Assembly: GCA_015075405.1 (NCBI GenBank) | Contig: JABTUK010000002.1 | Span: forward strand, 1,674,001 to 1,738,000 | Reading direction: 5' to 3' | DNA length: 64,000 nt | DNA from: Anaerolineales bacterium | Lineage (GTDB): Bacteria > Chloroflexota > Anaerolineae > 4572-78 > J111 | Shown: positions 1 through 8,611 of the stretch, in pieces | Layout: each line of letters begins with the position of its first letter | Numbering within the stretch: position 1 is the first letter of the stretch | Notes under the pieces: generated by a model | What the model saw: the letters and a program-made list of their open reading frames with translations, nothing else | Database searches by the model: none | Told to the model about the DNA's origin: nothing | Translations under genes and position numbers: made by a program

Positions 1-473
1 GCTGGACCGATATTCCGGTCTATATCGAAACGTTGAAAGAGGACGCCAAGGCGGCCGGTATCAATATTACCCTGGATACCATGCCCAACTCGGCCTACTG
101 GGATTTGTGGACTGAAACTGCTGTTGGAGTCACGCCCTGGACCCATCGCCCCTTGGCGGTGATGGTGCTGCCGCTGGCTTACATCGGCGATAAGGACGGC
201 AAGCCGGTGCCCTGGAACGAAAGCCGCTGGGTGGATGAGGAATTTACTCAATTGCTGCAAAAAGCCCAGGGGACCCTGGATGTGGAAGCCCGCCGGGCGA
301 TTATGGCCGACCTGCAACGCATCCAGAGCGAGCGCGGTTCCATCGCCATCGCCTGGTGGCAAAACATCTGGCGCGTCACCAATCCCGGTTTCCAGAACAC
401 CGGGGTTCACCCCACCGACTATTACCTGTGGCGCGAAGTCTGGTACGACCCGGAGAAGGACCCGTTTGCTTAA
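1..473 (+). CDS. ABC transporter substrate-binding protein, family 5 (C-terminal part)
   Basis: The reading frame is open from base 3 to the TAA at 471-473, so only the last ~156 residues are in the window. The segment resembles the C-terminal lobe of SBP_bac_5 (DppA/OppA-like) extracellular peptide-binding proteins: a stretch with many Trp and Tyr, an ARRAIMADLQRI helix and a terminal YYLWREVWYDP. In the family this lobe closes over the bound peptide. The same-strand permeases at 2068 and 3462 and the double ATPase at 4647 complete an importer, though an aminotransferase gene and repeats lie between. Upstream start, signal peptide and lipobox are outside the window. The family call is good; the substrate is unknown. 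Confidence 0.8.
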   Translation, partial: WTDIPVYIETLKEDAKAAGINITLDTMPNSAYWDLWTETAVGVTPWTHRPLAVMVLPLAYIGDKDGKPVPWNESRWVDEEFTQLLQKAQGTLDVEARRAIMADLQRIQSERGSIAIAWWQNIWRVTNPGFQNTGVHPTDYYLWREVWYDPEKDPFA

Positions 474-474
474 A

Positions 475-574
475 AAGTAGCAGGGTAGCAGAGTAGCAAA
501 GTTTTAAAATCCAATGGGAACTGAGGGAACTAAAGGAACTTAGCCCCTCAGTTCCCTCTGTTCCTTTAGTTCCC
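475..574. repeat. Intergenic word repeats: GTAGCA run plus AGTTCC dyad
   Basis: Bases 475-500 hold a run of GTAGCA-type words. Bases 516-540 carry GGGAACT/AAGGAACT words and 550-574 their reverse complement, giving an imperfect hairpin. The same words recur at 8946, 51337 and 57523. It lies between the binding-protein stop and the aminotransferase start and may act as a terminator. Confidence 0.7.
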
Positions 575-584
575 GGTTTTTGCT

Positions 585-1754
585 ATGCCCTTCCAGCCTG
601 CCGCTCGTGTGGCATCTTTTGGCGCCTCTGTTTTTACCGAAATAACCGAACTGGCGGCGCGTCATCAGGCGATTGACCTTTCGACCGGTTTTCCCAATAC
701 CGATGGCCCGGCCATCGCCAAGGCTGCCGTCAACGCGGCCATCGAGGCGGGCCACAACCAGTACGCGCTTTCGCATGGGGTCCGTGAGTTACGGCAGGCG
801 GTTGCCGCTCACGCCCGGCGTTTTTACCAGCAAGTTGTTAACCCCGAAACCGAAATTACGATTACCAACGGCGCAGCCGAAGCGCTGCACTCTATTGCCG
901 ATGGTCTCATCAACCCCGGCGATGAAGTTATTATCTTTGAACCGTTTTATGAGGTTTATGCGCCTAATGTGCTGATGGCCGGGGGCCGCCCGCGTTTTGT
1001 GCCGCTGCGCCCGCCAGACTGGCGCTTCGACCCGGACGAACTGGCAACAGCGTTCAACAAGCAAACCCGCGCTATTCTGGTCAATACGCCCCATAATCCT
1101 ACCGGCAAAGTTTTTTCGCGGGTCGAACTGGAAATGATTGCCGGCCTGTGCCAGCAGTGGAATGTTTTTGCCATTACCGATGAGGTCTATGAGCATATTG
1201 TTTTTGACGGAATTGAGCACGTGCGGCTGGCTCAATTGCCGGGCATGGCCGAGCGCACCCTGACTGTCAGCAGTCTGAGCAAAACCTTTAGCTTTACCGG
1301 CTGGCGCATTGGCTGGGTCATCGGCCCGCCCGATTTGACCGCCGCCGTCCGCCTCGCCCATCAATTTGTGCTGGATTGTTCGGCCACACCGCTGCAATAT
1401 GGCGCAGCGGCGGTACTGGCGACCGAGAAGAATTATTACCACCATCTGGCCGCCGATTACCAGGCCAAACGGGATTACCTGGCCGCGGCGCTGGCTGAGG
1501 TAGGGCTGGAAGTGTCGCTGCCGGCAGGGGCCTATTTTATTATGGCCGGGATTAAATCCCTGGGTTTTGACGACGACTTTGCCTTTTGCAAATATCTGGC
1601 CGCCGAGGTTGGCGTAGCCGCTATTCCTCCATCGGCCTTTTACTCGGCTCCCCATAAATCTCTGGGCCAGAGTTATGTCCGTTTCGCCTTCTGCAAAACA
1701 ATGGACACGCTGGAGCGGGCCAGAGAGAGATTGTTGAAGATAAAAAACAGGTAA
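585..1754 (+). CDS. PLP-dependent aminotransferase, class I/II
   Basis: 389 residues, the usual length for fold-type I aminotransferases. Visible motifs: NPTG at 171-174 (Asn contacts PLP), TDEVYEH with Asp199, and SSLSKTFSFTGWRIGW with the Schiff-base Lys233. An Arg in SYVRFAF near the C-terminus is the likely carboxylate-binding residue. The whole resembles the methionine/kynurenine/succinyl-DAP aminotransferase group, which transfers an amino group to a 2-oxo acid in the cytoplasm. The ATG at 585 comes directly after a repeat dyad and no clear ribosome site is seen. Placed between the parts of a peptide importer, it may act on imported amino acids; that is inference. The exact substrate cannot be told. 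Confidence 0.85.
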   Translation: MPFQPAARVASFGASVFTEITELAARHQAIDLSTGFPNTDGPAIAKAAVNAAIEAGHNQYALSHGVRELRQAVAAHARRFYQQVVNPETEITITNGAAEALHSIADGLINPGDEVIIFEPFYEVYAPNVLMAGGRPRFVPLRPPDWRFDPDELATAFNKQTRAILVNTPHNPTGKVFSRVELEMIAGLCQQWNVFAITDEVYEHIVFDGIEHVRLAQLPGMAERTLTVSSLSKTFSFTGWRIGWVIGPPDLTAAVRLAHQFVLDCSATPLQYGAAAVLATEKNYYHHLAADYQAKRDYLAAALAEVGLEVSLPAGAYFIMAGIKSLGFDDDFAFCKYLAAEVGVAAIPPSAFYSAPHKSLGQSYVRFAFCKTMDTLERARERLLKIKNR

Positions 1755-1764
1755 TTACTTGGGC

Positions 1765-2053
1765 ATGTCATTTCGACCGCAGGGAGAAATCCCCAATAGC
1801 TCACTTTTACCCAAGAGATGCTTTGTAAAAAGAGGTTTTTTAGTAACTGTTCAGCATGTCATTTCGACCGCAGGGAGAAATCCCCGACGCCTTACTTTTA
1901 CATATTGCGCCCTGGGGATTTCTCGACCTTCGGTCTCGAAATGACATGAGGCTGAGTAGTAACGTTTTTTATATATTTTATCCAGCCACGATGCTTCTTA
2001 TAGTTGCGTCCTGGGGATTTCTCAGCCTTCGGCCTCGAAATGACATGGGGCTG
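1765..2053. repeat. Older MITE copy split by the inserted copy at 1843-1963
   Basis: The left half (1765-1842) starts with CATGTCATTTCGACC and the right half (1964-2053) ends with CTCGAAATGACATGG. The two halves are arms of the same palindrome, now separated by a younger copy. The stretch fills the gap between the aminotransferase and the first permease. Confidence 0.75.
1843..1963. mobile_element. MITE-like palindromic element, GTAAC ends, 8-bp target duplication
   Basis: The element runs from GTAACTGTTCAG to CTGAGTAGTAAC, with inner arms TGTCATTTCGA and TCGAAATGACA. It is flanked by the perfect 8-bp direct repeat GTTTTTTA at 1835-1842 and 1964-1971, as expected for a target duplication. 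Half-copies of the same element on the left (about 1765-1842) and right (about 1964-2053) show that it jumped into an older copy. No coding capacity: the short frames inside it, such as MSFRPQGEIP, are repeat artefacts. GTAA ends and 8-bp duplications are typical of the IS66 family, so an IS66-type transposase may mobilise it. Confidence 0.85.
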
Positions 2054-2067
2054 AAGCGAAAGGGGGT

Positions 2068-3375
2068 ATGATGGTCAAATTTTTGGTGCGCCGGATTGTT
2101 TTTCTGATTTTTACCCTGTTTTTTGTTTCTGTGGCCATCTTTGTTATTTCCGAGTTGGCCCCCGGCAATATTGCGGTCAATACGTTGGGCAACACCATCA
2201 CCCCGGCACAAGAAGCTTCCTTCAATGCCCAGAATGGCCTGGACCAGCCGGCCACCACCCGCTATCTGCGCTGGATAATTGGCAGTGATTGGCAGGCTGC
2301 CCGACTGATTGGCCGGCCCGTGACCCAAATTTATGATGCCGAGAATGACCGCTATAGCTGGTGGGTGGTGGCCGAAGATGGAACTTTGTTTCAGAATTCC
2401 ACCCCCGATGGTGAAACAATGCTGCGCCGGGAGCGCCAGGCGGATGGTTCGATCAAAGAGGTTGAGGCGGGCGATGTCTGGCGGCCCAATGAAGAGGGGC
2501 TGCTAATCCATTGGGGTGTGGACCAGGACGGCCACGCCGCCATGTGGGTCAAAGGCGACGACCAGGAAGCCTGGACCCTGACCAAAGCGAGCTGGACCAG
2601 CCAGGCCGGCGCGCCGCGGCAGTATATCCCCTTGCAGCAGGGGCTGCTGCGGGGCGACCCCGGCGTTTCTTTCTTTTCCCGCCGCCCCGTGGCCGAAACG
2701 TTGTTTCCGCGCCTATTGAATACACTCTATCTGGCCGCTATTGCCTTTGTGATTGTGATGCCCCTGGCGCTGCTGCTGGGCCTGTTTGCCGGCCTGAATG
2801 AAGGTAAACTGAGCGACCGTTTTCTCTCGATTAGCAGCCTGGTGGCGACGGCCACCCCGGAATTTGCCAGCGGCGTTTTTCTGATCCTGATTTTTGCCAC
2901 CTGGCTCAAGCTGGTGCCGGGAGCGGTGGTGGTTTCAAACGATACCGCCATTTTTGAAAACCCCTCGATGCTGGTTTTGCCGGTGCTAACCCTAACCTTG
3001 ATTGAACTGGGCTATGTGCTGCGTATCACCCGCGCCAGCATGGTCGAGGTGATGAAAACCAACTATATTCGCACGGCCATTTTGAAGGGCCTGCCCTACC
3101 GCCAGATTGTGTTCAAGCACGCCGTGCGCAACGCTTTGATGGCCCCCATCACCATTATCATGCTGCATGTCAATTGGCTCATCGGTGGCATTGTGGTGGT
3201 TGAGTCGCTCTTTGGCTATCCCGGCCTGGGGCGTTACGTGCTGGACGTGGCGCTGTTTAAGGATGTGCCGGCCATCGAAGCTTCGGCCATGGTCCTGGTC
3301 ATTATCGCTGTAGGGACACAGCTTTTGGCGGATATTGTTTACACGTATCTGAATCCCCGGATTCGGTATGCGTGA
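2068..3375 (+). CDS. Peptide-type ABC transporter permease (DppB/OppB family) with a large periplasmic insertion
   Basis: 435 residues against the usual ~310-340. TM1 lies near residues 8-30. The later part holds five more membrane segments and the coupling loop with GLPYRQIVFKHAVRNAL, which docks on the ATPase. Between YLRWI (~residue 68) and GDPGVSFFSRRPV (~residue 195), where DppB proteins normally have a few dozen residues, there are about 110 extra beta-rich residues with many Trp, Asp and Glu. This segment should be exported and could contact the binding protein. The start ATG is preceded by AAAGGGGG. Its partner permease starts at 3462. Confidence 0.88.
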   Translation: MMVKFLVRRIVFLIFTLFFVSVAIFVISELAPGNIAVNTLGNTITPAQEASFNAQNGLDQPATTRYLRWIIGSDWQAARLIGRPVTQIYDAENDRYSWWVVAEDGTLFQNSTPDGETMLRRERQADGSIKEVEAGDVWRPNEEGLLIHWGVDQDGHAAMWVKGDDQEAWTLTKASWTSQAGAPRQYIPLQQGLLRGDPGVSFFSRRPVAETLFPRLLNTLYLAAIAFVIVMPLALLLGLFAGLNEGKLSDRFLSISSLVATATPEFASGVFLILIFATWLKLVPGAVVVSNDTAIFENPSMLVLPVLTLTLIELGYVLRITRASMVEVMKTNYIRTAILKGLPYRQIVFKHAVRNALMAPITIIMLHVNWLIGGIVVVESLFGYPGLGRYVLDVALFKDVPAIEASAMVLVIIAVGTQLLADIVYTYLNPRIRYA

Positions 3376-3446
3376 CAGAGTAGCAAGTAGCAAGGTAGCA
3401 AGTAGCAGGGTAGCAGGGTAACAGGTTTTTTGCTACCCTGCTACTT
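3376..3446. repeat. GTAGCA-word hairpin
   Basis: A run of GTAGCAAG/GTAGCAGG words is followed by T6 and the complementary GCTACCCTGCTAC. It lies between the two permease genes. A transcript would form a long hairpin followed by the ribosome site AAAGGAG of the next gene, so it could trim or stabilise the operon mRNA. Confidence 0.75.
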
Positions 3447-3461
3447 TAGAAAGGAGAAACA

Positions 3462-4421
3462 ATGGCAGTAGCAGAACGAATGACCCCTGGCGCGTCAATT
3501 CCGGCGGCTTCGGCGGAGCCTTCGCGTGGGCAAAAAATCAAGGCCGGGCTGGAGATTTTGGCCCGCTCCAAAACAGCCCTGGTGGGGGTTTTTCTGGTTG
3601 GCTTCTGGGTTATCGTGGCTCTGTTTGCCGATACCTGCCTGTTTGTTCCGACTTGCTGGTTTGCCCGCGATGATTATCAGGCCACGCCGCTGCTGGCCCG
3701 CTATTCGCCGGTGGAGCAGTTTCGGGGCGAGGGGCTGCAAGGGCCGTCGTGGAAGCATTGGCTGGGCACCGACCGCCAGGCCCGTGATTTATGGGCGCGG
3801 GTGGCGCACGGCTCGCGCATTATCCTGGTGTTGGCCCCCATGTCCATCCTTATTGCCCTGGCCATCGGCGGGACGCTGGGAGTGATGGCCGGTTATTACG
3901 GTGGCCTGATAGACGAAATTACCATGCGTTTTCTGGATGCGTTGATGGCCTTTCCCCAAATTTTGCTTTACCTGGTCATTATTGCCGCGCTTGGCCCCTC
4001 GCCGACCAATATTGTGCTGGCGATTATTATTGCCGGCGCGCCCGGTATTGCCCGGCTGGTGCGCAGCCTGACCCTCGACATCAAAACCCGTGATTTTGTA
4101 GCGGCGGCGGAAACACGCGGTGAAAATCCCTGGTACATCATGTTTGTCGAAATTCTGCCCAACGCCCGCGGCCCGATTATCATTGACGCCATGCTGCGCA
4201 TGGGCTACGCCGTCATTGCCATCGGCACGCTAGGCTTCCTGGGGCTGGGGCTGCCGCCGCCCTCGCCGGATTGGGGGAGTATTGTCAACCAGGGCCGCAA
4301 GTTTATCCAGGCCAACCATCCCTGGGATGCGCTGTGGGGGTCGCTGGCCGTGGCTATGCTGGTCGTTGGACTTAACCTCATTGCCGATGGTTTGAACGAA
4401 GAAACGCAGCGGTATAGATAA
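3462..4421 (+). CDS. Peptide-type ABC transporter permease (DppC/OppC family)
   Basis: 319 residues. TM1 is at about 35-58, followed by a periplasmic loop and WLGTDRQARDLWARVAHGSR, a DppC hallmark. Four or five more membrane segments follow. The cytoplasmic coupling loop holds ETRGENPWYIMFVEILPN. The C-terminus has GLGLPPPSPDWGSIV and NLIADGLNE, both typical of the family. AGAAAGGAGAAACA precedes the ATG. It pairs with the DppB-like protein upstream and the fused ATPase downstream to form an importer for oligopeptides or related solutes. The substrate cannot be read from sequence. Confidence 0.9.
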   Translation: MAVAERMTPGASIPAASAEPSRGQKIKAGLEILARSKTALVGVFLVGFWVIVALFADTCLFVPTCWFARDDYQATPLLARYSPVEQFRGEGLQGPSWKHWLGTDRQARDLWARVAHGSRIILVLAPMSILIALAIGGTLGVMAGYYGGLIDEITMRFLDALMAFPQILLYLVIIAALGPSPTNIVLAIIIAGAPGIARLVRSLTLDIKTRDFVAAAETRGENPWYIMFVEILPNARGPIIIDAMLRMGYAVIAIGTLGFLGLGLPPPSPDWGSIVNQGRKFIQANHPWDALWGSLAVAMLVVGLNLIADGLNEETQRYR

Positions 4422-4423
4422 AG

Positions 4424-4628
4424 TGTCAGGTGTCACGTGCTGAAGTGTCAAGTGTTGAAGTGTCAAGTGTTGAAGTGTCAAGTGTCACGTATCACGTGAC
4501 ACTTGACACGTGATACGTGACACCTGACACCTGACACCTGACACCTGACACCTGACACCTGATACTTGACACTTGATACTTGACACCTGACACCTGACAC
4601 CTGACACCTGACACCTGACACCTGACAC
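4424..4628. repeat. GTGTCA-word long hairpin
   Basis: The left arm repeats words of the type AAGTGTCAAGTGTTG and the right arm repeats ACACCTGACACCTGAC, the reverse complement. The turn is near GTCACGTATCACGTGAC. Repeats are 7-14 bases with no unique spacers, so this is not a CRISPR array. It separates the permease from the ATPase gene. Confidence 0.8.
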
Positions 4629-4646
4629 ACAAAAGGAGCGAGTTTG

Positions 4647-6755
4647 ATGGCCCAAGAATCCGGGAAGATGGGGCAGCCTGTGGTTAGAGTTGAAAATTTG
4701 GGGATTGCTTACGAGACGCGCCAGGGCGATATTTTTGCCGTGCGGGATGTGTCGTTTGAGATTCGCCGGGGCGAAAGTTTGGGTATCGTCGGCGAGTCGG
4801 GCTGCGGCAAAAGTACGCTGGCCTATGGCCTGGTCAATTACCTGGGCCGGAACGGCAAAATTGTCAAGGGCGATATTCAGTTCCAGGGCCAATCGCTGGT
4901 GGGGCGCAGCGCCGAAGAACTGCGCCAACTGCGCGGCGACCAGATTGCCATGGTTTACCAGGACCCGATGACCTCGCTCAACCCGGTGCTGCGTATCGGC
5001 GAGCAGATGACCGAGGTGCTGACCGTCCATCGCGGCATCAGCGAAGACGAAGCGCGCCAGCGCTGCGTAAAAATGCTGGCCCAGGTCAACATGCCCGACC
5101 CGGCCAGGGTGATGGAACGCTACCCGCACCAGATTTCCGGCGGCCAGCAGCAGCGGATAGTGATTGCCATGGCTATGCTCAACAACCCGGCCCTGCTGAT
5201 TATGGACGAGCCGACCACTGCCCTGGATGTGACCGTTGAGGCGGCGGTGCTGGACTTGGTTAACGATTTGCGCCGTAATTTTGATACGGCCATTCTGTTG
5301 ATTAGCCACAACATGGGCGTCATCGCCCGCGTCAGCGACCGGGTGGGGGTGATGTACGCTGGCGAATTAATTGAATTAGCCCCGGTGGAGGAGATTTTTG
5401 CCAACCCACGCCATCCCTACACCCAGGGCTTGATTCGCTGTTTGCCTAAACTGGGCCTGAGCAAAGAGAGCAGCGTCCTGTATCCCATTCGAGGGCGGGT
5501 ACCGTCGCCGGCCAATTTGCCGCCCGGCTGTTTGTTTGAGCCGCGCTGCGATTATGCCCGTGATGCCTGCTGCCGGGAGCGGCCTCAACTCCGCCCCCTG
5601 TCGAAAATCCACATGACCCGCTGCCTCTTTTCCGAAGAAATTGACCCCACCCAATGGACGCCGCCCGAAGGGCTGATCCCCCTGGCTGCCAACAACAAAG
5701 GGGACGAAGCTCTGACCGAGACCATTTTGCAGGTCAACGAACTGCAAACCTATTACCGCCATCCCAACAGTTCACCCTTGAGCCTCATCGGCCTGGGTGA
5801 AAAAGAATATGTCAAGGCGCTCGATGGGGTTAGCTTTGAGGTTTTTCGGGGCAAAACGCTGGGCGTGGTGGGCGAGTCCGGCTGCGGCAAAAGCACCCTG
5901 GTCAAAACCATCATCGGCCTGGAGGCCAAAACCGGCGGCAAAGCCGAATTTATGGGCTTTGATATTGGCAATAAGGTCAAGCAGCGTGATTTGTTAGTGA
6001 TTCGGGAATTGCAGATGGTTTTTCAAAATCCCGACTCGACCATGAACCCGACCTACAGCGTCGGCCAGCAGATCGAGCGGCCGCTGCGCCGTTTTGGGAC
6101 CGTGCCCAAAGATAAAATCCGCGAGGAGGTCATCCGGCTGCTGCGGGCGGTCAAGCTGGACGAGCATTATTACGACCGTCTGCCCCGCCAGTTGAGCGGC
6201 GGCGAAAAACAGCGCATCGGCATTGCCCGCGCCCTGGCCGGCCGGCCCGATTTGGTGCTGTGCGACGAGCCGGTCTCGGCCCTGGATGTCTCGGTGCAGG
6301 CGGCGGTGGTCAACCTGCTGCTGGAAATTCAGCAGGAATTTGAGACGACGATGATGTTTATTGCCCACGATTTGAGCGTGGTGCGCTTCTTCTCCGATTA
6401 CATCGCGGTGATGTACCTGGGCCAGATTGTCGAAATTGGGCCGGCGGAGGCTATTTACGCCCCGCCTTACCATCCTTACACCGAGTCGCTGCTGTCGGCC
6501 ATCCCCATCCCCGACCCGACGGCTGAACAGAAACATATCCGGCTGGAAGGGTCGGTGCCCAGCCCGCTCAACCCGCCGAGCGGCTGCCGTTTCCACACCC
6601 GCTGCCCGCGCCGCAGCTTGTTACCCGACGGCGGCCAGATTTGCGCAACCCAGGAACCGCCCTGGCGGGATGCCGGCGACGGCCATCGTATTCTCTGCCA
6701 CATTCCGTTGGAGACGCTGCGCCAGATGGAGGCGGTGATTCATACAACGGTTTAA
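4647..6755 (+). CDS. Fused double ATPase of a peptide ABC transporter (DppD-DppF fusion)
   Basis: 702 residues holding two complete ATPase units that are usually separate DppD and DppF proteins. Unit 1 has Walker A GESGCGKST at 49-57, signature ISGGQQQR and Walker B LLIMDEPTTALD, then an oligopeptide C-terminal extension with Cys residues (PPGCLFEPRC). Unit 2, from about residue 360, has GESGCGKST, LSGGEKQR and LVLCDEPVSALD, and ends with its own GCRFHTRCPRR extension. Such Cys-rich tails bind an Fe-S cluster in some DppD/OppD homologues. I chose the ATG at 4647 over the adjacent TTG because GGAG lies 8 bases before it. It should energise the permeases at 2068 and 3462. Confidence 0.92.
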   Translation: MAQESGKMGQPVVRVENLGIAYETRQGDIFAVRDVSFEIRRGESLGIVGESGCGKSTLAYGLVNYLGRNGKIVKGDIQFQGQSLVGRSAEELRQLRGDQIAMVYQDPMTSLNPVLRIGEQMTEVLTVHRGISEDEARQRCVKMLAQVNMPDPARVMERYPHQISGGQQQRIVIAMAMLNNPALLIMDEPTTALDVTVEAAVLDLVNDLRRNFDTAILLISHNMGVIARVSDRVGVMYAGELIELAPVEEIFANPRHPYTQGLIRCLPKLGLSKESSVLYPIRGRVPSPANLPPGCLFEPRCDYARDACCRERPQLRPLSKIHMTRCLFSEEIDPTQWTPPEGLIPLAANNKGDEALTETILQVNELQTYYRHPNSSPLSLIGLGEKEYVKALDGVSFEVFRGKTLGVVGESGCGKSTLVKTIIGLEAKTGGKAEFMGFDIGNKVKQRDLLVIRELQMVFQNPDSTMNPTYSVGQQIERPLRRFGTVPKDKIREEVIRLLRAVKLDEHYYDRLPRQLSGGEKQRIGIARALAGRPDLVLCDEPVSALDVSVQAAVVNLLLEIQQEFETTMMFIAHDLSVVRFFSDYIAVMYLGQIVEIGPAEAIYAPPYHPYTESLLSAIPIPDPTAEQKHIRLEGSVPSPLNPPSGCRFHTRCPRRSLLPDGGQICATQEPPWRDAGDGHRILCHIPLETLRQMEAVIHTTV

Positions 6756-6796
6756 AGTGTGTTCATGAACCTGTGGCATGTCACCGACAATGAAAA

Positions 6797-6868
6797 GGTA
6801 GTAGAGTCGCAAGGTAGCAGGGTCGCATAATCCCCTGTCTACTGTCTACCGTCTACCGTCTACTATTT
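6797..6868. repeat. GTAGCA / GTCTACC word repeat
   Basis: GTAGTAGAGTCGCAAGGTAG on the left and repeated GTCTACCGTCTAC on the right form a weak dyad between the ATPase and the CBS-domain gene. Confidence 0.55.
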
Positions 6869-6883
6869 TCTTAGGAGAAAATC

Positions 6884-7570
6884 ATGCTCGTCAAAGATTA
6901 CATGACTCGACATCCCATCATGATTGGGCCGGATATGCGCGTCACCGAGGCTCAGAAGTTGATGGCGGAGAACAATATTCGACACCTGCCCGTAGCCGCC
7001 GATGGCAAGCGGCTGTTGGGATTGGTCACGCGGCAGCGCCTATCTATTCCACCGGAAAGGTTGGGCAGCCTGGACGTGTGGGAAATTACCCGCTTTTTGT
7101 CGGATTTGACCGTGAGCAAGGTGATGGTTAAAGGCCCCGATTTGCGGACGATTACCCCGGAGGCGACCGTCGAAGAGGCGGCGAGTTTGATGATCCGGTA
7201 TAAGATTGGCAGTTTGCCGGTGACTGAAGACGGCCTGGTGGTCATCGGCATTATCACCGAAATTGACCTGCTGGTTGAACTGCAAAACCTCTTGGGGGCC
7301 AATGATGAAGGCTGGCGGGTCACCATGCGCGTGCCTGACCGGATTGGCGAATTTTCCAAGTTGACCAAAGCTATGCTGGATAACGGCTGGGGGATTATGG
7401 CTATGGGCAGCGTCCGCGCCCCCAAGCAGCCCGATTTATGGGATGTGGTGCTCAAAGTGCGCCGCCCGACTCGTGAGGAATTGGTGGCCGTTTTGGAAGC
7501 AATCCCCGACCAGAAATTGATAGATATTCGTGAAACCACTGAACACACCGACGCATCTAAACGAGGTTGA
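6884..7570 (+). CDS. CBS-CBS-ACT domain protein (AcuB-like)
   Basis: 228 residues. Two CBS motifs (about residues 1-60 and 75-135), recognisable by DYMTRHPIMIGP...NNIRHLPV and KVMVKGPDLRTI...YKIGSLPV, should form one Bateman module that binds an adenine nucleotide. Residues about 143-215 (WRVTMRVPDRIGEFSKLTKAML) look like an ACT domain. The same order is seen in AcuB-type proteins. TTAGGAGAAAATC precedes the ATG. The stop overlaps the reading frame of the downstream GHMP-like gene, so the two are probably co-transcribed and the CBS protein may regulate it. Ligand and target are unknown. Confidence 0.85.
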   Translation: MLVKDYMTRHPIMIGPDMRVTEAQKLMAENNIRHLPVAADGKRLLGLVTRQRLSIPPERLGSLDVWEITRFLSDLTVSKVMVKGPDLRTITPEATVEEAASLMIRYKIGSLPVTEDGLVVIGIITEIDLLVELQNLLGANDEGWRVTMRVPDRIGEFSKLTKAMLDNGWGIMAMGSVRAPKQPDLWDVVLKVRRPTREELVAVLEAIPDQKLIDIRETTEHTDASKRG

Positions 7571-7578
7571 TTGAGGCT

Positions 7579-8559
7579 ATGTTTATTGAAATTGGTTCGC
7601 CGGCCAGCCTGCCGCTGGGGCTGGTCCGGCTGGAAGGGGAGACCGGCCCCCAAACCTGTCTGTTGGGTGTCACTTTGCAGCACCCGCCGGTCAATCTATC
7701 CGTTCAAGCCCATCCCGACGGTCTCCAGGTCAGTGGGGCGCGGGCCGATTTGGGCTATGCTCAAGCCGCTCGATTTTTGAACCATCACCGCCTGCCCCAG
7801 CGGGCCGAAGTTGAGATTGAGTTGGCCATCCCCAGTCTGGTCGGGTTAGGCTCGGAGGTAATGCTGGGCCTGAGCCTGGCCCAGGCCCTAGCCTGGCTGA
7901 ACAATTTACCGCTGGATGATACGCCTGCCCTGGCTGAGGCGGTTGGCTTGCAGCCGCAGGATGCGCTGGAAGTGTGGGGCTATGATCGAGGCGGCTTGCT
8001 GCTGGTCGAGGTTGGATCGGCCGGAACCTTTTTGCCCCCCATCCGGCGCTACGAAATCGCCCATTCTGAGCAGGAAGCCTGGGCTTTTGTGCTGGTGCTG
8101 CCACGCGTCCCTGCCGATACCCCGGAAACTTTAGAAGCCGACCGGCTGAAAGCTCTCCTTGAAGCAGCCCCCTACCTGAGCGCCGACACCGGGCGAATTG
8201 TTGCCGCAGAGTTGGAACCGGCATTGGCAAATAATGACCTGGCCGCGTTTGGCCGGAGCCTGATGGCGCTTCAGGCTTTGAATGATGAAGCTTTGACCCG
8301 CGCCGGTGTGCCGCCGGCCTACACCTCCGAGGAGCAGGCCGTTCTGGATATTATCTGCGAGCATGGCGCAGTGGCTTGGGGCCGCAGCGCGACCGGGCTG
8401 GCCCTGTATGGTTTGGTCAAAGGAGCCAGGGCGAGTATTGATTTGCGCCACAAATTGCGCCATCACCTGGGCTTTTTTGGCGGCCGGGCCATGGCCACCA
8501 TTACGGCCAATACCGGGGCCAGTTACGTGATCAAAGCGTATGATTTGAAGGCAAAATAA
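7579..8559 (+). CDS. GHMP-family protein related to beta-ribofuranosylaminobenzene 5'-phosphate synthase
   Basis: 326 residues from the ATG at 7579. The N-terminal GSPASLPLGLVRL matches the PARLHLGL start of beta-RFAP synthases, and PSLVGLGSE at 85-93 is the GHMP phosphate-binding motif. In archaea the enzyme condenses PRPP with 4-hydroxybenzoate or p-aminobenzoate on the way to methanopterin. The C-terminal part has the GRSATGLALYGL Gly-rich motif. A TTG at 7567 could also serve as start, but the family alignment favours 7579. It follows the CBS-ACT gene directly. Whether it makes a methanopterin-like cofactor or another GHMP product is open, since no other pathway gene is in view. Confidence 0.75.
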   Translation: MFIEIGSPASLPLGLVRLEGETGPQTCLLGVTLQHPPVNLSVQAHPDGLQVSGARADLGYAQAARFLNHHRLPQRAEVEIELAIPSLVGLGSEVMLGLSLAQALAWLNNLPLDDTPALAEAVGLQPQDALEVWGYDRGGLLLVEVGSAGTFLPPIRRYEIAHSEQEAWAFVLVLPRVPADTPETLEADRLKALLEAAPYLSADTGRIVAAELEPALANNDLAAFGRSLMALQALNDEALTRAGVPPAYTSEEQAVLDIICEHGAVAWGRSATGLALYGLVKGARASIDLRHKLRHHLGFFGGRAMATITANTGASYVIKAYDLKAK

Positions 8560-8564
8560 AATTT

Positions 8565-8611
8565 GGAGTCCAAAGCAAGCTTTGGCTTTTCCAAAGCAAG
8601 CTTTGGACTCC
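8565..8611. terminator. Perfect inverted repeat after the GHMP gene
   Basis: 21-base arms, starting GGAGTCCAAAGC, form a perfect hairpin with a 5-base loop just after the stop. Each arm holds CCAAAGCAAGCTTTGG, itself a palindrome. Relatives occur at 28646-28671 and 60021-60056, so it is an interspersed repeat that may also terminate transcription. Confidence 0.65.

Noticed and set aside
585..1754. Opposite-strand long frames inside the aminotransferase and similar genes
   Set aside because: They follow third-position GC bias of the real genes and show no ribosome sites or recognisable domains.
1759..2071. Short proteins reading MSFRPQGEIP in several gaps
   Set aside because: They are translations of the MITE arms, lack ribosome sites and recur only with the repeat.
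4424..4628. GTGTCA/TGACAC tandem units resembling CRISPR or iterons
   Set aside because: Repeats are too short and the two halves are complementary arms. No replication gene is nearby.
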